Source: Elusimicrobiota bacterium (lineage in GTDB: Bacteria > CG03 > SLGR01 > PWQF01). From it: a DNA stretch of 6,190 nt. The translations under genes were made by a program, and so were the position numbers. Below, piece after piece: positions 1 to 5,984 of the stretch (position 1 is its first letter; every line of letters starts with the position of its first letter). The notes under the pieces were generated by a model, which ran no database searches, was not told the origin of the DNA, and worked only from the letters and a program-made list of their open reading frames with translations. Location: assembly GCA_003556865.1 (NCBI GenBank), contig PWQF01000153.1, forward strand, positions 1-6,190, written 5' to 3'.

Positions 1-353
1 ATCTTAAAAAAGATATTCCAAGGAAAAAAAAGCAGCTGGCAACCCTTCAGATAATAGCCAGGAAAATTAATGAGAAAAGGGTTGCAGTGGTTGATGAAAT
101 AAAAATCAAAGAAGTTAAAACCCGCAGCGCCGCAGATTTTTTAAATAAGACCCTGGGTAAGGATTACTGGGGACGGGTGCTTATCTTAACTGAAAAAAAA
201 GATGTGAAACTTTTAATGGCTTTCAGGAATATTCCCGGGGTTATGCTGAAGGCAGGCATTAATTTTAATGCTTATGAACTGCTTTACTATGAGACGATAC
301 TATTTACAAAAAGCAACTGGGAAAATTTTATTAAGGCCAGGGGGATTAAATAA
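1..353 (+). CDS. rplD: 50S ribosomal protein L4, C-terminal part (5' end outside window)
   Basis: This is a partial gene. Frame 3 is open from base 3 to a TAA at 351-353, giving about 116 residues of a protein usually near 200-210. It begins in the basic stretch IPRKKKQLA, which matches the family segment after the tunnel loop, and continues through [13 protein letters not shown]. The Rossmann-like C-terminal half follows, with LILTEKKDV, then [19 protein letters not shown], matching the family pattern of N-(L/I)-P-x-V then G-(L/I)-N-x-Y-(D/E)-(L/I)-L. L4 is an early 23S rRNA-binding protein whose missing N-terminal loop lines the exit tunnel. In E. coli and some other bacteria it represses its own operon through the S10 leader, but that leader would lie upstream and is not visible. 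A GTG at 87 is internal, not the start, because L4-like sequence continues upstream of it. The stop overlaps the L23 start by one base (TAATG). Confidence 0.93.
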   Translation, partial: LKKDIPRKKKQLATLQIIARKINEKRVAVVDEIKIKEVKTRSAADFLNKTLGKDYWGRVLILTEKKDVKLLMAFRNIPGVMLKAGINFNAYELLYYETILFTKSNWENFIKARGIK

Positions 354-640
354 TGGATCCGTATAAAGTAATAAAAGGGCCTGTAATTACCGAGAAATCC
401 ACTTTTGAAAGGTCCGGGTCCAACAAATATACTTTTTATGTAAGCCCTGGTGCAAATAAAAACCAGATAATCCAGGCGGTGGAATCGCTGTTCGGGGTTT
501 CGGTGGAAAAAGTAAATACCCTGAATTTAAAAGGAAAGCCCAAAAGAATGGGCAGGTTTGAAGGAAGGACTTCACGGAAAAAGAAAGCAGTGGTCACTCT
601 TGCCCAGGGTGACAGGATTTCTTTAATGGAGGGACCGTAA
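353..640 (+). CDS. rplW: 50S ribosomal protein L23
   Basis: This 95-residue protein has the usual L23 length. Diagnostic residues are the N-terminal [11 protein letters not shown] and a central [23 protein letters not shown] segment ending in the VNT typical of the family. The [13 protein letters not shown] loop follows, which is the basic extension that contacts 23S rRNA. The C-terminal strand [12 protein letters not shown] is also standard. L23 sits at the tunnel exit on 23S domain III and is the docking site for trigger factor and SRP in characterised bacteria. The glutamate in the region of the E. coli trigger factor contact (VITEKS) is present. The start ATG overlaps the L4 TAA by one base, with a G-rich AGGGGG shortly upstream, so reinitiation after L4 is likely. 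The final residues MEGP are encoded over the ribosome binding site of L2. Confidence 0.96.
   Translation: MDPYKVIKGPVITEKSTFERSGSNKYTFYVSPGANKNQIIQAVESLFGVSVEKVNTLNLKGKPKRMGRFEGRTSRKKKAVVTLAQGDRISLMEGP
628..633 (+). promoter_or_regulatory. Ribosome binding site for L2
   Basis: GGAGGG lies 8 bases before the L2 ATG and inside the last codons of L23. It is a near-consensus Shine-Dalgarno core at normal spacing, and it supports the start at 642. Confidence 0.75.
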
Positions 641-641
641 G

Positions 642-1463
642 ATGGCAGTAAAAAAATACAGGCCTCTGAATCCGGCCAGAAGAAAAAGTACCCGGACAGA
701 ACGGGGGCATATTACTAAGAAAAAGCCTGAAAAGTCTCTCTGCATCAGTAAGTCAAAAAGCGGGGGCAGGAATAATAGCGGAAGAATAACCATTCGCCAC
801 CGGGGCGGAGGAAGCAAGAAAAAAATAAGGGTGGTAGACTTTAAGCGCAAGACCCAGGGAAAGGCAGAAGTGATAGCAATCGAATATGATTCAAACCGCA
901 GCGCCAATCTTGCTTTAATAGAATACCGGGACGGGAAGAAGGCCTACATAATTCATCCGTCAGGCTTAAAAATAGGTGACAGGGTTGAAAGGTCAGATTA
1001 TGCTCCCCTGAGTCCCGGAAATGTGCGCCCCCTTAAATATATTCCGGAAGGGACCCCTATACATAATATAGAGCTAAGACCCGGGCAGGGGGGTATTATG
1101 GTCCGGGGAGCCGGAGGTGAAGCTGCAGTGACTGCAAAAGAAAAAGATTACGCTCTGGTAAAGTTTCCCTCCGGAGAAATAAGGAAAATAAAGTTTAACT
1201 GCAAAGCCACCGTGGGTAAGGTTGGAAATACTGACCATTTTACAGAGAAGCTTGGCTTTGCCGGCGCCACCCGCCACCGGGGCCGCAGACCCAGGGTGAG
1301 GGGAACGGCAATGAATGCTATTGACCATCCCCACGGCGGGGGCCGGGGCAAGAGTAAGGGGAATAACCTTCCCTCGACTCCCTGGGGCAAGAGGTGTAAG
1401 GGAGTAAGAACAAGGAATAAAAACAAGCCCTCGGAAAGAGATATAGTAAGGAGGAGAAAATAG
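642..1463 (+). CDS. rplB: 50S ribosomal protein L2
   Basis: The protein has 273 residues, the standard bacterial length. The N-terminal part carries KSKSGGRNNSGRIT and RHRGGGSKK (about 37-60), the RNA-binding OB-like region. The middle has IPEGTPIHNIELRPGQGG (134-151), LVKFPSGEIR (172-181) and KVGNTDH (193-199). The C-terminal part has AMNAIDHPHGGG (223-234), in which His229 of DHPHGGG corresponds to the histidine implicated in peptidyl transferase function in E. coli, followed by STPWGK and a basic tail. L2 supports the peptidyl transferase centre and subunit association. Two positions differ from the commonest form: Ala226 replaces the proline usual in AMNPVDHPHGGG, and Arg235 follows GGG where Glu is frequent. 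RGKSKG after this motif occurs in several bacterial groups, so the second change is probably lineage-specific. The gene is one base after L23 and abuts S19. Confidence 0.98.
   Translation: MAVKKYRPLNPARRKSTRTERGHITKKKPEKSLCISKSKSGGRNNSGRITIRHRGGGSKKKIRVVDFKRKTQGKAEVIAIEYDSNRSANLALIEYRDGKKAYIIHPSGLKIGDRVERSDYAPLSPGNVRPLKYIPEGTPIHNIELRPGQGGIMVRGAGGEAAVTAKEKDYALVKFPSGEIRKIKFNCKATVGKVGNTDHFTEKLGFAGATRHRGRRPRVRGTAMNAIDHPHGGGRGKSKGNNLPSTPWGKRCKGVRTRNKNKPSERDIVRRRK
1448..1454 (+). promoter_or_regulatory. Strong ribosome binding site for S19
   Basis: AAGGAGG, a perfect Shine-Dalgarno core, ends 9 bases before the S19 ATG. It lies within the codons for the C-terminal Arg-rich tail of L2. It is the strongest site of this kind in the window and fixes the S19 start. 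Confidence 0.85.
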
Positions 1464-1754
1464 ATGTCGCGCTCTGCTAAGAAAGGTTATTTTGTTGATG
1501 AAAGCCTTATGAAAAAGGTCAGGAGAGCCAGGGAGCAGGGTCTCAAAAAAACGGCGCGCACATACTCAAGGCGCTCAATTATCACCCCTGAATTTGTGGG
1601 GCTTAATATACCTGTTCATAACGGAAAAAGGTTTATAGATGTTTATATAGATGAAAATAAAGTGGGGCACAGGCTGGGGGAGTTTGCCCCTACCAGGTAT
1701 TTCAGGGGGCACGGAGCTGCTCATTCTAAAGAACTGGAAAAGGAAATGGAATAG
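1464..1754 (+). CDS. rpsS: 30S ribosomal protein S19
   Basis: This 96-residue protein matches S19 along its whole length. It has the N-terminal [29 protein letters not shown] in the middle, and the hallmark [17 protein letters not shown] near the C-terminus. S19 binds 16S rRNA in the 30S head beside S13, near the A-site tRNA and the inter-subunit bridge. The second residue after KKG is Tyr, where most bacteria have Pro (KKGPF), a minor variation. The C-terminus continues past the GH motif with an acidic-basic tail, [10 protein letters not shown], within normal variation. The ATG directly follows the L2 TAG with no spacer, and the strong Shine-Dalgarno within L2 supports it. It stops with TAG, four bases before L22. 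Confidence 0.97.
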   Translation: MSRSAKKGYFVDESLMKKVRRAREQGLKKTARTYSRRSIITPEFVGLNIPVHNGKRFIDVYIDENKVGHRLGEFAPTRYFRGHGAAHSKELEKEME

Positions 1755-1758
1755 AATA

Positions 1759-2076
1759 ATGGCCCGGGCAAGATTAAAATATGTAAGGATGAGCCCCCAC
1801 AAGGTATCTCTGGTTCTTGACCGGATCAGAGGAAAAAAAGTGGTTGAGGCCTATAGAATTCTTAAACTGGTAAACAGGCGTGCGGCGCAGCCGGTAAAGA
1901 AAGTTTTGGATTCGGCAGTGGCAAATGCAGGCGCTCCGGATCTGCGGGAAAGCGCTGTGGTAAAAAAGGCCTGGGCCGGTCCCGGGCCGTCTATTAAAAG
2001 GCTGAGGCCCAGGGCAATGGGAAGAGCCAATATTTATAAAAGAAGAACGGCGCATATAGAAATCGAGGTGCAGTAA
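1759..2076 (+). CDS. rplV: 50S ribosomal protein L22
   Basis: With the ATG at 1759 the protein has 105 residues, close to the usual 110. An upstream in-frame ATG at 1651 lies inside S19 and would add 36 residues without L22 similarity. The true N-terminus MARARLKYVRMSPHKV matches the family signature (residues 1-16). LVLDRIRGKKVVEA and AAQPVKKVLDSAVANA follow (18-57). The long beta-hairpin (about 74-96) carries GPSIKRLRPRAMGRA and reaches into the peptide exit tunnel, where it affects macrolide sensitivity in other bacteria. The hairpin is intact and shows no obvious insertion or deletion. L22 assembles early and contacts all 23S domains. The ribosome binding site is weak (AAGGAA well upstream), so coupling to S19, whose stop is four bases before this start, is likely. 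Confidence 0.96.
   Translation: MARARLKYVRMSPHKVSLVLDRIRGKKVVEAYRILKLVNRRAAQPVKKVLDSAVANAGAPDLRESAVVKKAWAGPGPSIKRLRPRAMGRANIYKRRTAHIEIEVQ
2065..2070 (+). promoter_or_regulatory. Ribosome binding site for S3
   Basis: GAGGTG lies 9 bases before the S3 ATG, within the final codons of L22 (Glu-Val). It is a good Shine-Dalgarno match at normal spacing. Confidence 0.7.
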
Positions 2077-2079
2077 GTT

Positions 2080-2730
2080 ATGGGACAGAAAGTAAACCCT
2101 ATAAGTTTCAGGCTGGGAGTAAACAAGGACTGGCGTTCAAAGTGGTTTAATTTAAAAGAAATGCCGGAACTTATAGCCGAGGACGAAAAAATAAGGAGTT
2201 TTATAAAAGAAAATTCCGGAAATGCCGGGGTGTCAAAGGTTATTATTGAACGGATGGGGGAAAACGTCAGGGTAACAATTCATACAGACAAGCCCGGGGT
2301 TATTATAGGAAAAGGCGGGGCGGAAGCAGAAAAATTAAAAGATGAGATAGACAATCTTACCGGCAAGAAAACCGCGGTAAATATAGAGCAGGTAAAAAAC
2401 CCTATGATTGACGCCGCCTTAATTTCCCAGAACATAGCCTCTGCCCTGCAGAAAAAGATACGTTTCAGAAATGTGATGAGAAGGGCTGTTTCAAGAGCAA
2501 TGGAGTCCGGTGCCAAGGGAATAAAGGTGGCGGTCAGCGGTAGGCTTAACGGCGCGGAAATAGCCCGTACCGAGTGGACCAAAGAGGGCAGGGTCCCGCT
2601 TCAGACTATAAGGGCCGGACTGGATTACGGTTATGTGGAGGCGGTTACAACCTACGGTAATATAGGGATAAAGGTTTGGGTTTTTCACGGTGAAAATTTA
2701 ACTGAAAAAGAAGGTTCGGAGAATGCTTAG
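2080..2730 (+). CDS. rpsC: 30S ribosomal protein S3
   Basis: The protein has 216 residues, a normal length for a compact S3. It starts with the invariant [13 protein letters not shown]. The KH type II domain covers about 40-105, and its GxxG loop lies in GVIIGKGG (73-80). The C-terminal domain has [14 protein letters not shown] (153-166), [16 protein letters not shown] (169-184) and [13 protein letters not shown] (190-202), all family hallmarks. S3 binds 16S rRNA in the 30S head near the mRNA entry channel and, with S4 and S5, takes part in mRNA helicase activity in E. coli. The tail after residue 203 is short and acidic and overlaps the L16 start by 8 bases. S3 ends with TAG, three bases after L16 has read ATG-CTT. 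Confidence 0.97.
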   Translation: MGQKVNPISFRLGVNKDWRSKWFNLKEMPELIAEDEKIRSFIKENSGNAGVSKVIIERMGENVRVTIHTDKPGVIIGKGGAEAEKLKDEIDNLTGKKTAVNIEQVKNPMIDAALISQNIASALQKKIRFRNVMRRAVSRAMESGAKGIKVAVSGRLNGAEIARTEWTKEGRVPLQTIRAGLDYGYVEAVTTYGNIGIKVWVFHGENLTEKEGSENA

Positions 2731-3139
2731 GCCTAAAAAAGTAAAATACCGCAAAAAACAGAGGGGCCGGACCAGGGGAGTGGCCTCGGGGGGGAGCAGG
2801 GTTAATTTCGGGATGTACGGATTAAAGGCGGCAGGGCCGGCCTGGATAACCGAAAGACAGATTGAAGCTGCCAGGGTAGCGGTTACCAGGTATATGAAAA
2901 GGGGAGGAAAGGTCTGGATAAGAATATTCCCCGACCATCCGGTTACAAAACAGCCGGCTGAAACCAGAATGGGCAAGGGCAAAGGCGATATTGAATATTA
3001 TGCTGCAATAGTGAAGCCGGGAAGAATAATCCTTGAGCTTGAGGGCCTGGAGGAAGAGGATGCCCGTATTGCCATGAAAAGGGCGGCCGCCAAGATGCCT
3101 GTAAAATGTAAATTTGTGGAAAGAGGAAAATACTACTGA
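2723..3139 (+). CDS. rplP: 50S ribosomal protein L16
   Basis: The protein has 138 residues, the usual length. It opens with [16 protein letters not shown] (family MLxPKRxKYRKxxRGR) and continues with [23 protein letters not shown] (29-51). [19 protein letters not shown] and [10 protein letters not shown] follow (60-88), then [12 protein letters not shown]. The arginine of RMGKGKG (Arg82) is at the position hydroxylated in E. coli L16 (Arg81). L16 is a late-assembling protein at the A site and peptidyl transferase centre, and it helps position tRNA. The start is fixed by the conserved N-terminus. It lies in the last 8 bases of S3, with AAGG just upstream in S3 codons, so coupling is expected. 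The stop overlaps the L29 start (TGATG). Confidence 0.97.
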   Translation: MLRPKKVKYRKKQRGRTRGVASGGSRVNFGMYGLKAAGPAWITERQIEAARVAVTRYMKRGGKVWIRIFPDHPVTKQPAETRMGKGKGDIEYYAAIVKPGRIILELEGLEEEDARIAMKRAAAKMPVKCKFVERGKYY

Positions 3140-3351
3140 TGGTTCTTAAAACAGAAGATTTAAGAAACGAGACCCCTGAAGAACTGGGCAAGAGGCTCCG
3201 GGATATTAAGAAAAATCTTATGGAAATGAGGTTTCAGCATGCTTCAGGTGCATTAAATGATCCACAGCAGCTGAGAACTCAAAAGAGGGATATTGCAAGA
3301 ATTATGACTGTAATCAGAGAAAAAGAACTGGAAAATGAAAATAAACAATAA
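3139..3351 (+). CDS. rpmC: 50S ribosomal protein L29
   Basis: This small 70-residue protein has the expected two-helix antiparallel coiled coil. [32 protein letters not shown] matches the conserved pattern of L-R-x-x-(S/T)-x-x-E-L then L-x-x-L-R-F-x-x-A-x-G-x-L. The second helix has the usual [10 protein letters not shown] segment (family IARIxTVxRE). L29 binds 23S rRNA at the tunnel exit next to L23 and contributes to the chaperone and SRP docking site. The start overlaps the L16 stop by one base, with AGAGGA about 12 bases upstream. The last residues, ENENKQ, come from A-rich sequence that also encodes the start of S17, a 17-base overlap. Confidence 0.95.
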   Translation: MVLKTEDLRNETPEELGKRLRDIKKNLMEMRFQHASGALNDPQQLRTQKRDIARIMTVIREKELENENKQ

Positions 3352-3595
3352 AAATAAAAGCGGCAGGAAAAGAGTTACCGGCAAGGTGGTAAGCGATAAA
3401 ATGGAAAAGACCAGGGTGGTCTGCGTGCAGAGGGTCTTACGGCACTCTGTTTATGAAAAAGTCGTGAGAAAAGATAAAAAATATTATGCTCATGATGAAA
3501 ATAATATCTCTGCAAAAGGAGATGAAGTACTGATAGAAGAGTCCCGCCCTCTCAGCCGGCTTAAGCGCTGGCGTGTAGTAGAGGTCAAGAAATAA
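3335..3595 (+). CDS. rpsQ: 30S ribosomal protein S17
   Basis: The protein has 86 residues, the usual length. After a lysine- and asparagine-rich N-terminus ([13 protein letters not shown]) come [19 protein letters not shown], then [19 protein letters not shown]. It ends with [23 protein letters not shown]. The SDKM-KT, AHDE and RPLS-KRWR motifs define bacterial S17, an OB-fold protein. It binds 16S rRNA early, near the junction of the 5' and central domains, and stabilises the 30S body. The start is inside L29 (17 bases of overlap). No later ATG, GTG or TTG precedes the conserved region, so the overlapping start is the only obvious choice, and no strong ribosome binding site is seen. The first ten codons are A-rich, which may itself favour initiation. 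Confidence 0.95.
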   Translation: MKINNKNKSGRKRVTGKVVSDKMEKTRVVCVQRVLRHSVYEKVVRKDKKYYAHDENNISAKGDEVLIEESRPLSRLKRWRVVEVKK

Positions 3596-3596
3596 A

Positions 3597-3965
3597 ATGC
3601 TGCAGAAGGAATCTGAAATTAAGGTAGTGGATAACTCCGGGGCCCGCAAGGTTCTCTGCATCAGTCTGCTTGGCGGCGGGCAGAGAAAGACCGCTTCGGT
3701 GGGCGATATAATTGTGGGCACGGTAAAAGATACTATTCCCGGCGGAAGCATAACAAAAGGGGAGATAGTTAAAGCAGTAATAGTAAGGACAAGGTATCCG
3801 GTTAAAAGATCCGACGGGACAGTCTTAAGGTTTAATGAAAACGGGGTTGTTCTTATTGATGACAAAATGCAGCCTGTGGGGACCAGGGTTTTTGGTCCTA
3901 TTGCAAGGGAGCTGAGGGATAAGAATTTTACGAAAATTATTTCCCTGGCCCCGGAGGTAGTCTGA
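3597..3965 (+). CDS. rplN: 50S ribosomal protein L14
   Basis: The protein has 122 residues, exactly the typical bacterial length. It shows the universal N-terminus [22 protein letters not shown] (family M-I/L-Q-x-x-T/S-x-L/I-x-V-A/V-DNSGA-K). [19 protein letters not shown] follows, then [14 protein letters not shown] with [17 protein letters not shown]. The C-terminus carries [31 protein letters not shown]14 sits at the subunit interface, forms a bridge to 16S rRNA, and is the binding site of the silencing factor RsfS in other bacteria. In E. coli it is the first gene of the spc operon. Here it begins one base after S17 with no promoter or terminator between, so the S10 and spc units are probably one transcript. 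GAGGT at 3581-3585 could serve as ribosome binding site. Confidence 0.98.
   Translation: MLQKESEIKVVDNSGARKVLCISLLGGGQRKTASVGDIIVGTVKDTIPGGSITKGEIVKAVIVRTRYPVKRSDGTVLRFNENGVVLIDDKMQPVGTRVFGPIARELRDKNFTKIISLAPEVV
3953..3957 (+). promoter_or_regulatory. Ribosome binding site for L24
   Basis: GGAGG, an exact Shine-Dalgarno core, lies 9 bases before the L24 ATG. It is within the last codons of L14 (Pro-Glu-Val). Confidence 0.8.
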
Positions 3966-3966
3966 T

Positions 3967-4278
3967 ATGTACAGGATAAAAAAGAAAGATAAGGTGATGA
4001 TAAGAACAGGAAAGGATAAGGGAAAGCAGGGGGAGGTAAGAAAAATAATACCTTCTTCCGGTAGGGCTATTGTATCCAAGCTTAATGTTTCTAAAAAGCA
4101 TTCCAAGCCCACCAGGACAGACCCGGGCGGGGTAACCGAGGTGGAGGCTCCCATTGAACTTTCCAACCTTTGCCTTGTATGTTCAAAATGCAGCCAGCCG
4201 ACAAAAATAAAGTTTGACAGGCTGGAAGACGGCGAAAAAGTGAGAATATGCAAAAAATGCGGGGAGATGGTAATTTAA
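3967..4278 (+). CDS. rplX: 50S ribosomal protein L24, zinc-ribbon type
   Basis: The protein has 103 residues. The N-terminal KOW domain has KKKDKVMIRTGKDKGKQGEV (5-24) and the conserved VSKKHSKPT stretch (41-49). PGGVTEVEAPIELSN (53-67) is the usual link to the C-terminal part. That part has cysteines at 72 and 75 (CSKC) and 95 and 98 (CKKC) around KIKF-RLEDGEKVRI, forming a probable zinc ribbon as in the cysteine-containing form of bacterial L24. Cys69 forms an additional CLVC with Cys72. L24 initiates 50S assembly by binding the 5' end of 23S rRNA and lies near the tunnel exit. Metal binding is inferred from the cysteine spacing. The gene follows L14 after one base and precedes L5 by one base. 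Confidence 0.96.
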   Translation: MYRIKKKDKVMIRTGKDKGKQGEVRKIIPSSGRAIVSKLNVSKKHSKPTRTDPGGVTEVEAPIELSNLCLVCSKCSQPTKIKFDRLEDGEKVRICKKCGEMVI

Positions 4279-4279
4279 A

Positions 4280-4849
4280 ATGACAAGGCAGATAAACAGT
4301 CCCGTATACAGGAATTATGACCGGAATATACTTTCCAGGCTGCAGAAGGAGTTTAAAATTGATTCGCCCTACGGAGTGGTTCAAATTGAAAAAGTGGTGG
4401 TAAATATAGGGGTAAACAAGGCTAAGGATGAAAAAACGGTCCTGGAAGAGGCCCTTGAAAACCTGAAGCTTATTACCGGGCAGAAACCGGTAGTGACCAG
4501 GGCCCGCCAGTCAATCTCTAATTTTGCCCTTAAAAAAGGCGATCCCATAGGATGCAAGGTGACCTTAAGAAGGGAAAGGATGTATGAGTTTATTAATAAA
4601 CTCATAAGCGTGGCCCTTCCCCGTATTAGAGATTTCGGGGGTATAAAAAAAAGCATTGACCGGTTTGGTAATCTTACAATAGGAATAAAGGATGAATCTA
4701 TTTTTCCCGAGGTTAATGATGACAAGCTTAAAACCGTAAAGGGGTTGAATATAACTATTGTGACAGACAAGAAGGACAGGGAATTATCTGAAAGGTTTTT
4801 TGAACTTATGGGATTCCCTTTTAAAGATAAGGAGAAAGATGGCACGTAA
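4280..4849 (+). CDS. rplE: 50S ribosomal protein L5
   Basis: The protein has 189 residues, about ten more than the common 179-180. Conserved segments are [14 protein letters not shown] (family KI-KIVVNxGVGEA), [36 protein letters not shown], and [37 protein letters not shown] near the C-terminus also fits, followed by [12 protein letters not shown] and the terminal FELMGFPF. L5 binds 5S rRNA with L18 and L25, and its loop contacts P-site tRNA and the 30S head through S13. The extra length lies partly in a longer N-terminus and partly in the charged tail KDKEKDGT after GFPF. That tail is encoded across the S14 ribosome binding site and start, with an 11-base overlap. In E. coli the L5 start region is the S8 repressor target, but no obvious S8-site hairpin was recognised here. 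GGGGAG lies 13 bases upstream of the ATG. Confidence 0.97.
   Translation: MTRQINSPVYRNYDRNILSRLQKEFKIDSPYGVVQIEKVVVNIGVNKAKDEKTVLEEALENLKLITGQKPVVTRARQSISNFALKKGDPIGCKVTLRRERMYEFINKLISVALPRIRDFGGIKKSIDRFGNLTIGIKDESIFPEVNDDKLKTVKGLNITIVTDKKDRELSERFFELMGFPFKDKEKDGT
4829..4834 (+). promoter_or_regulatory. Ribosome binding site that sets the S14 start
   Basis: AAGGAG ends 4 bases before the ATG at 4839, rather close but a good match. It separates the true S14 start from an in-frame upstream start (TTG at 4800) that has no family similarity. Confidence 0.65.
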
Positions 4850-5024
4850 AGCTCTTGTTGAAAAACAGAAAAGACCCCCCAGGTTCAGGGTGCGCAAATA
4901 TAACCGCTGCAACCTGTGCGGGAGGAGAAGAGGATATATGAGGGATTTCGGAATTTGCAGGATTTGCTTCAGAAAACTTGGATCAGAAGGGAAAATACCG
5001 GGAGTTACAAAATCATCATGGTAG
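4839..5024 (+). CDS. rpsN: 30S ribosomal protein S14, zinc-binding short type
   Basis: The protein has 61 residues, the classic length of the short, zinc-binding (type Z) S14. [12 protein letters not shown] at the N-terminus matches the MAxKSMIxKQKR family pattern. The four zinc ligands are Cys24, Cys27, Cys40 and Cys43 (CxxC-x12-CxxC), within [12 protein letters not shown] and [11 protein letters not shown]. The C-terminus [11 protein letters not shown] is the standard ending. S14 packs with S3 and S10 in the 30S head. The cysteine-free, longer form found in many proteobacteria is absent from this position, which fits the zinc-ribbon L24 two genes upstream. Extending upstream to 4800 would add 13 residues not found in the family, so 4839 is preferred. 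The start overlaps L5 by 11 bases and the end overlaps S8 by 7. Confidence 0.96.
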   Translation: MARKALVEKQKRPPRFRVRKYNRCNLCGRRRGYMRDFGICRICFRKLGSEGKIPGVTKSSW

Positions 5025-5416
5025 TTACAGACCCCATAGCTGATATGGCTGTCAGGATAAAAAATGCGCAGGCCCGGGCCAAGACCCATGTGGATGTTCC
5101 CGGTTCCAGGGTTAAGCTGGAAATAGCCAGGATACTTAAGGAAGAGGGCTATATAGCAAACTATAAAAAAATTGAGGATAATAAGCAGGGCATAGTGCGT
5201 ATTTATTTAAAATATACGGAAAAGAGGAAGGGCGTTATTACAGAAATAAAGAAGGTATCCACTCCGGGGTGCCGCAAATATGTAAAAGTGGATGAGATCC
5301 CGCGGGTCCTTGAAGGATTGGGCCGGGCTGTTATTTCCACTTCCCGCGGCCTGCTTACCGATAGTCAATGCAGGGAGAACCGGCTGGGCGGAGAAGTAAT
5401 GCTGTATATATGGTAA
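5018..5416 (+). CDS. rpsH: 30S ribosomal protein S8
   Basis: With the ATG at 5018 the protein has 132 residues, the usual length. [16 protein letters not shown] at the start is diagnostic. [14 protein letters not shown] follows, then [39 protein letters not shown], with [10 protein letters not shown] at the end. The STSRG-(L/M)-TD and GGEV-x-x-Y-(I/V)-W motifs form the main 16S rRNA-binding site. S8 organises the central domain of 16S rRNA and represses the spc operon in E. coli. Two cysteines are present, one in STPGCRKY and one in SQCREN, where many homologues have Arg or Ala. A longer in-frame reading from 4916 lies inside S14 and lacks family residues. The start overlaps the S14 stop by 7 bases, with GGAG 13 bases upstream. 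Confidence 0.97.
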   Translation: MVVTDPIADMAVRIKNAQARAKTHVDVPGSRVKLEIARILKEEGYIANYKKIEDNKQGIVRIYLKYTEKRKGVITEIKKVSTPGCRKYVKVDEIPRVLEGLGRAVISTSRGLLTDSQCRENRLGGEVMLYIW

Positions 5417-5423
5417 TAAAATT

Positions 5424-5984
5424 ATGAGCAGAGTAGGAGAAAAAATAATTGAAGTGCCTTCAGGCGTAAAAGTAAGCCTGGATTCAAATATGGTTCGGGT
5501 GGAGGCAGGCTCTAAAAAGCTTGAGCATACAGTTCCCGGGGGGTTGAGCGTAGAGCTGGAGGAGGGAAAGGTAAAGGTCCGCAGAGATGACGACAGCCGC
5601 CGCCTGCTGGCTCTCCACGGCTTAACCCGGAGCCTCATAAGCAATATGATTACGGGGGTGAGCACAGGTTTTAAAAAGAGACTTCAGATTGTTGGTAGAG
5701 GGAAAAAGGCAAAAGTCCAGGGAAAAAAAATGGTTCTTGAACTGGGTTTTTCGCATCCGGTGGAATATGAGCTTCCGGAGGGAATAGAAGCAGCAGTGGA
5801 AAAAAATATTATAAGCATAGAGGGTTATGATAAACAGAAGGTAGGGGAGACCGCAGCCAAAATACGGGGTATTCAGCCGCCTGAACCCTATAAGGGGTCC
5901 GGAATAAGATATGAAAATGAGAGAGTCCGGAAGAAGGCAGGAAAATCTGCGGTCGGCGGCGGATTTACGGGTTCGGGACAATGA
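5424..5984 (+). CDS. rplF: 50S ribosomal protein L6 with extra C-terminal tail
   Basis: The protein has 186 residues, versus about 175-180 in most bacteria. The start MSRVGEKIIEVPSGVKV matches MSRIGKxPIxIPxGV. The first domain (about 1-80) includes LALHGLTRSLISNMITGVSTGF (62-83). The second includes KRLQIVGRGKKAKVQGKKMVLELGFSHPVEYELPEGI, then GYDKQKVGETAAKIRGIQPPEPYKGSGIRYENERVRKKAGK (134-174), the strongly conserved end. After KKAGK comes a Gly-rich tail, SAVGGGFTGSGQ (175-186), not typical of the family. L6 binds the base of the L7/L12 stalk and the sarcin-ricin region of 23S rRNA. The start is 7 bases after S8, the largest gap in the window, and lacks a clear ribosome binding site. The extra tail ends in an ATGA overlap with L18 and is discussed as a finding. 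Confidence 0.96.
   Translation: MSRVGEKIIEVPSGVKVSLDSNMVRVEAGSKKLEHTVPGGLSVELEEGKVKVRRDDDSRRLLALHGLTRSLISNMITGVSTGFKKRLQIVGRGKKAKVQGKKMVLELGFSHPVEYELPEGIEAAVEKNIISIEGYDKQKVGETAAKIRGIQPPEPYKGSGIRYENERVRKKAGKSAVGGGFTGSGQ

Noticed and set aside
1686..1710. Possible hairpin GCCCC ... GGGGC, looked at as a terminator or regulatory stem
   Set aside because: It encodes the invariant GEFAPTR-FRGHG of S19, has no following T-run, and is mid-gene. The complementarity comes from Pro and Gly codons.
1651..1758. Upstream in-frame extension of L22
   Set aside because: It lies inside S19 in another frame, and the extra residues have no L22 similarity. The conserved N-terminus starts at 1759.
2723..2730. 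S3/L16 overlap considered as a programmed frameshift site
   Set aside because: There is no slippery heptamer. Both proteins have complete conserved termini, so an ordinary overlap with reinitiation explains it.
4916..5017. Upstream in-frame extension of S8
   Set aside because: It overlaps S14 almost completely, and the S8 family start V-T-D-P-I-A-D-M is at the ATG at 5018.
5411..5430. AT-rich stretch at the S8/L6 gap considered as a promoter -10 element
   Set aside because: It is only 7 intergenic bases with no matching -35 element at the right distance, and it sits in the middle of a coupled gene series.
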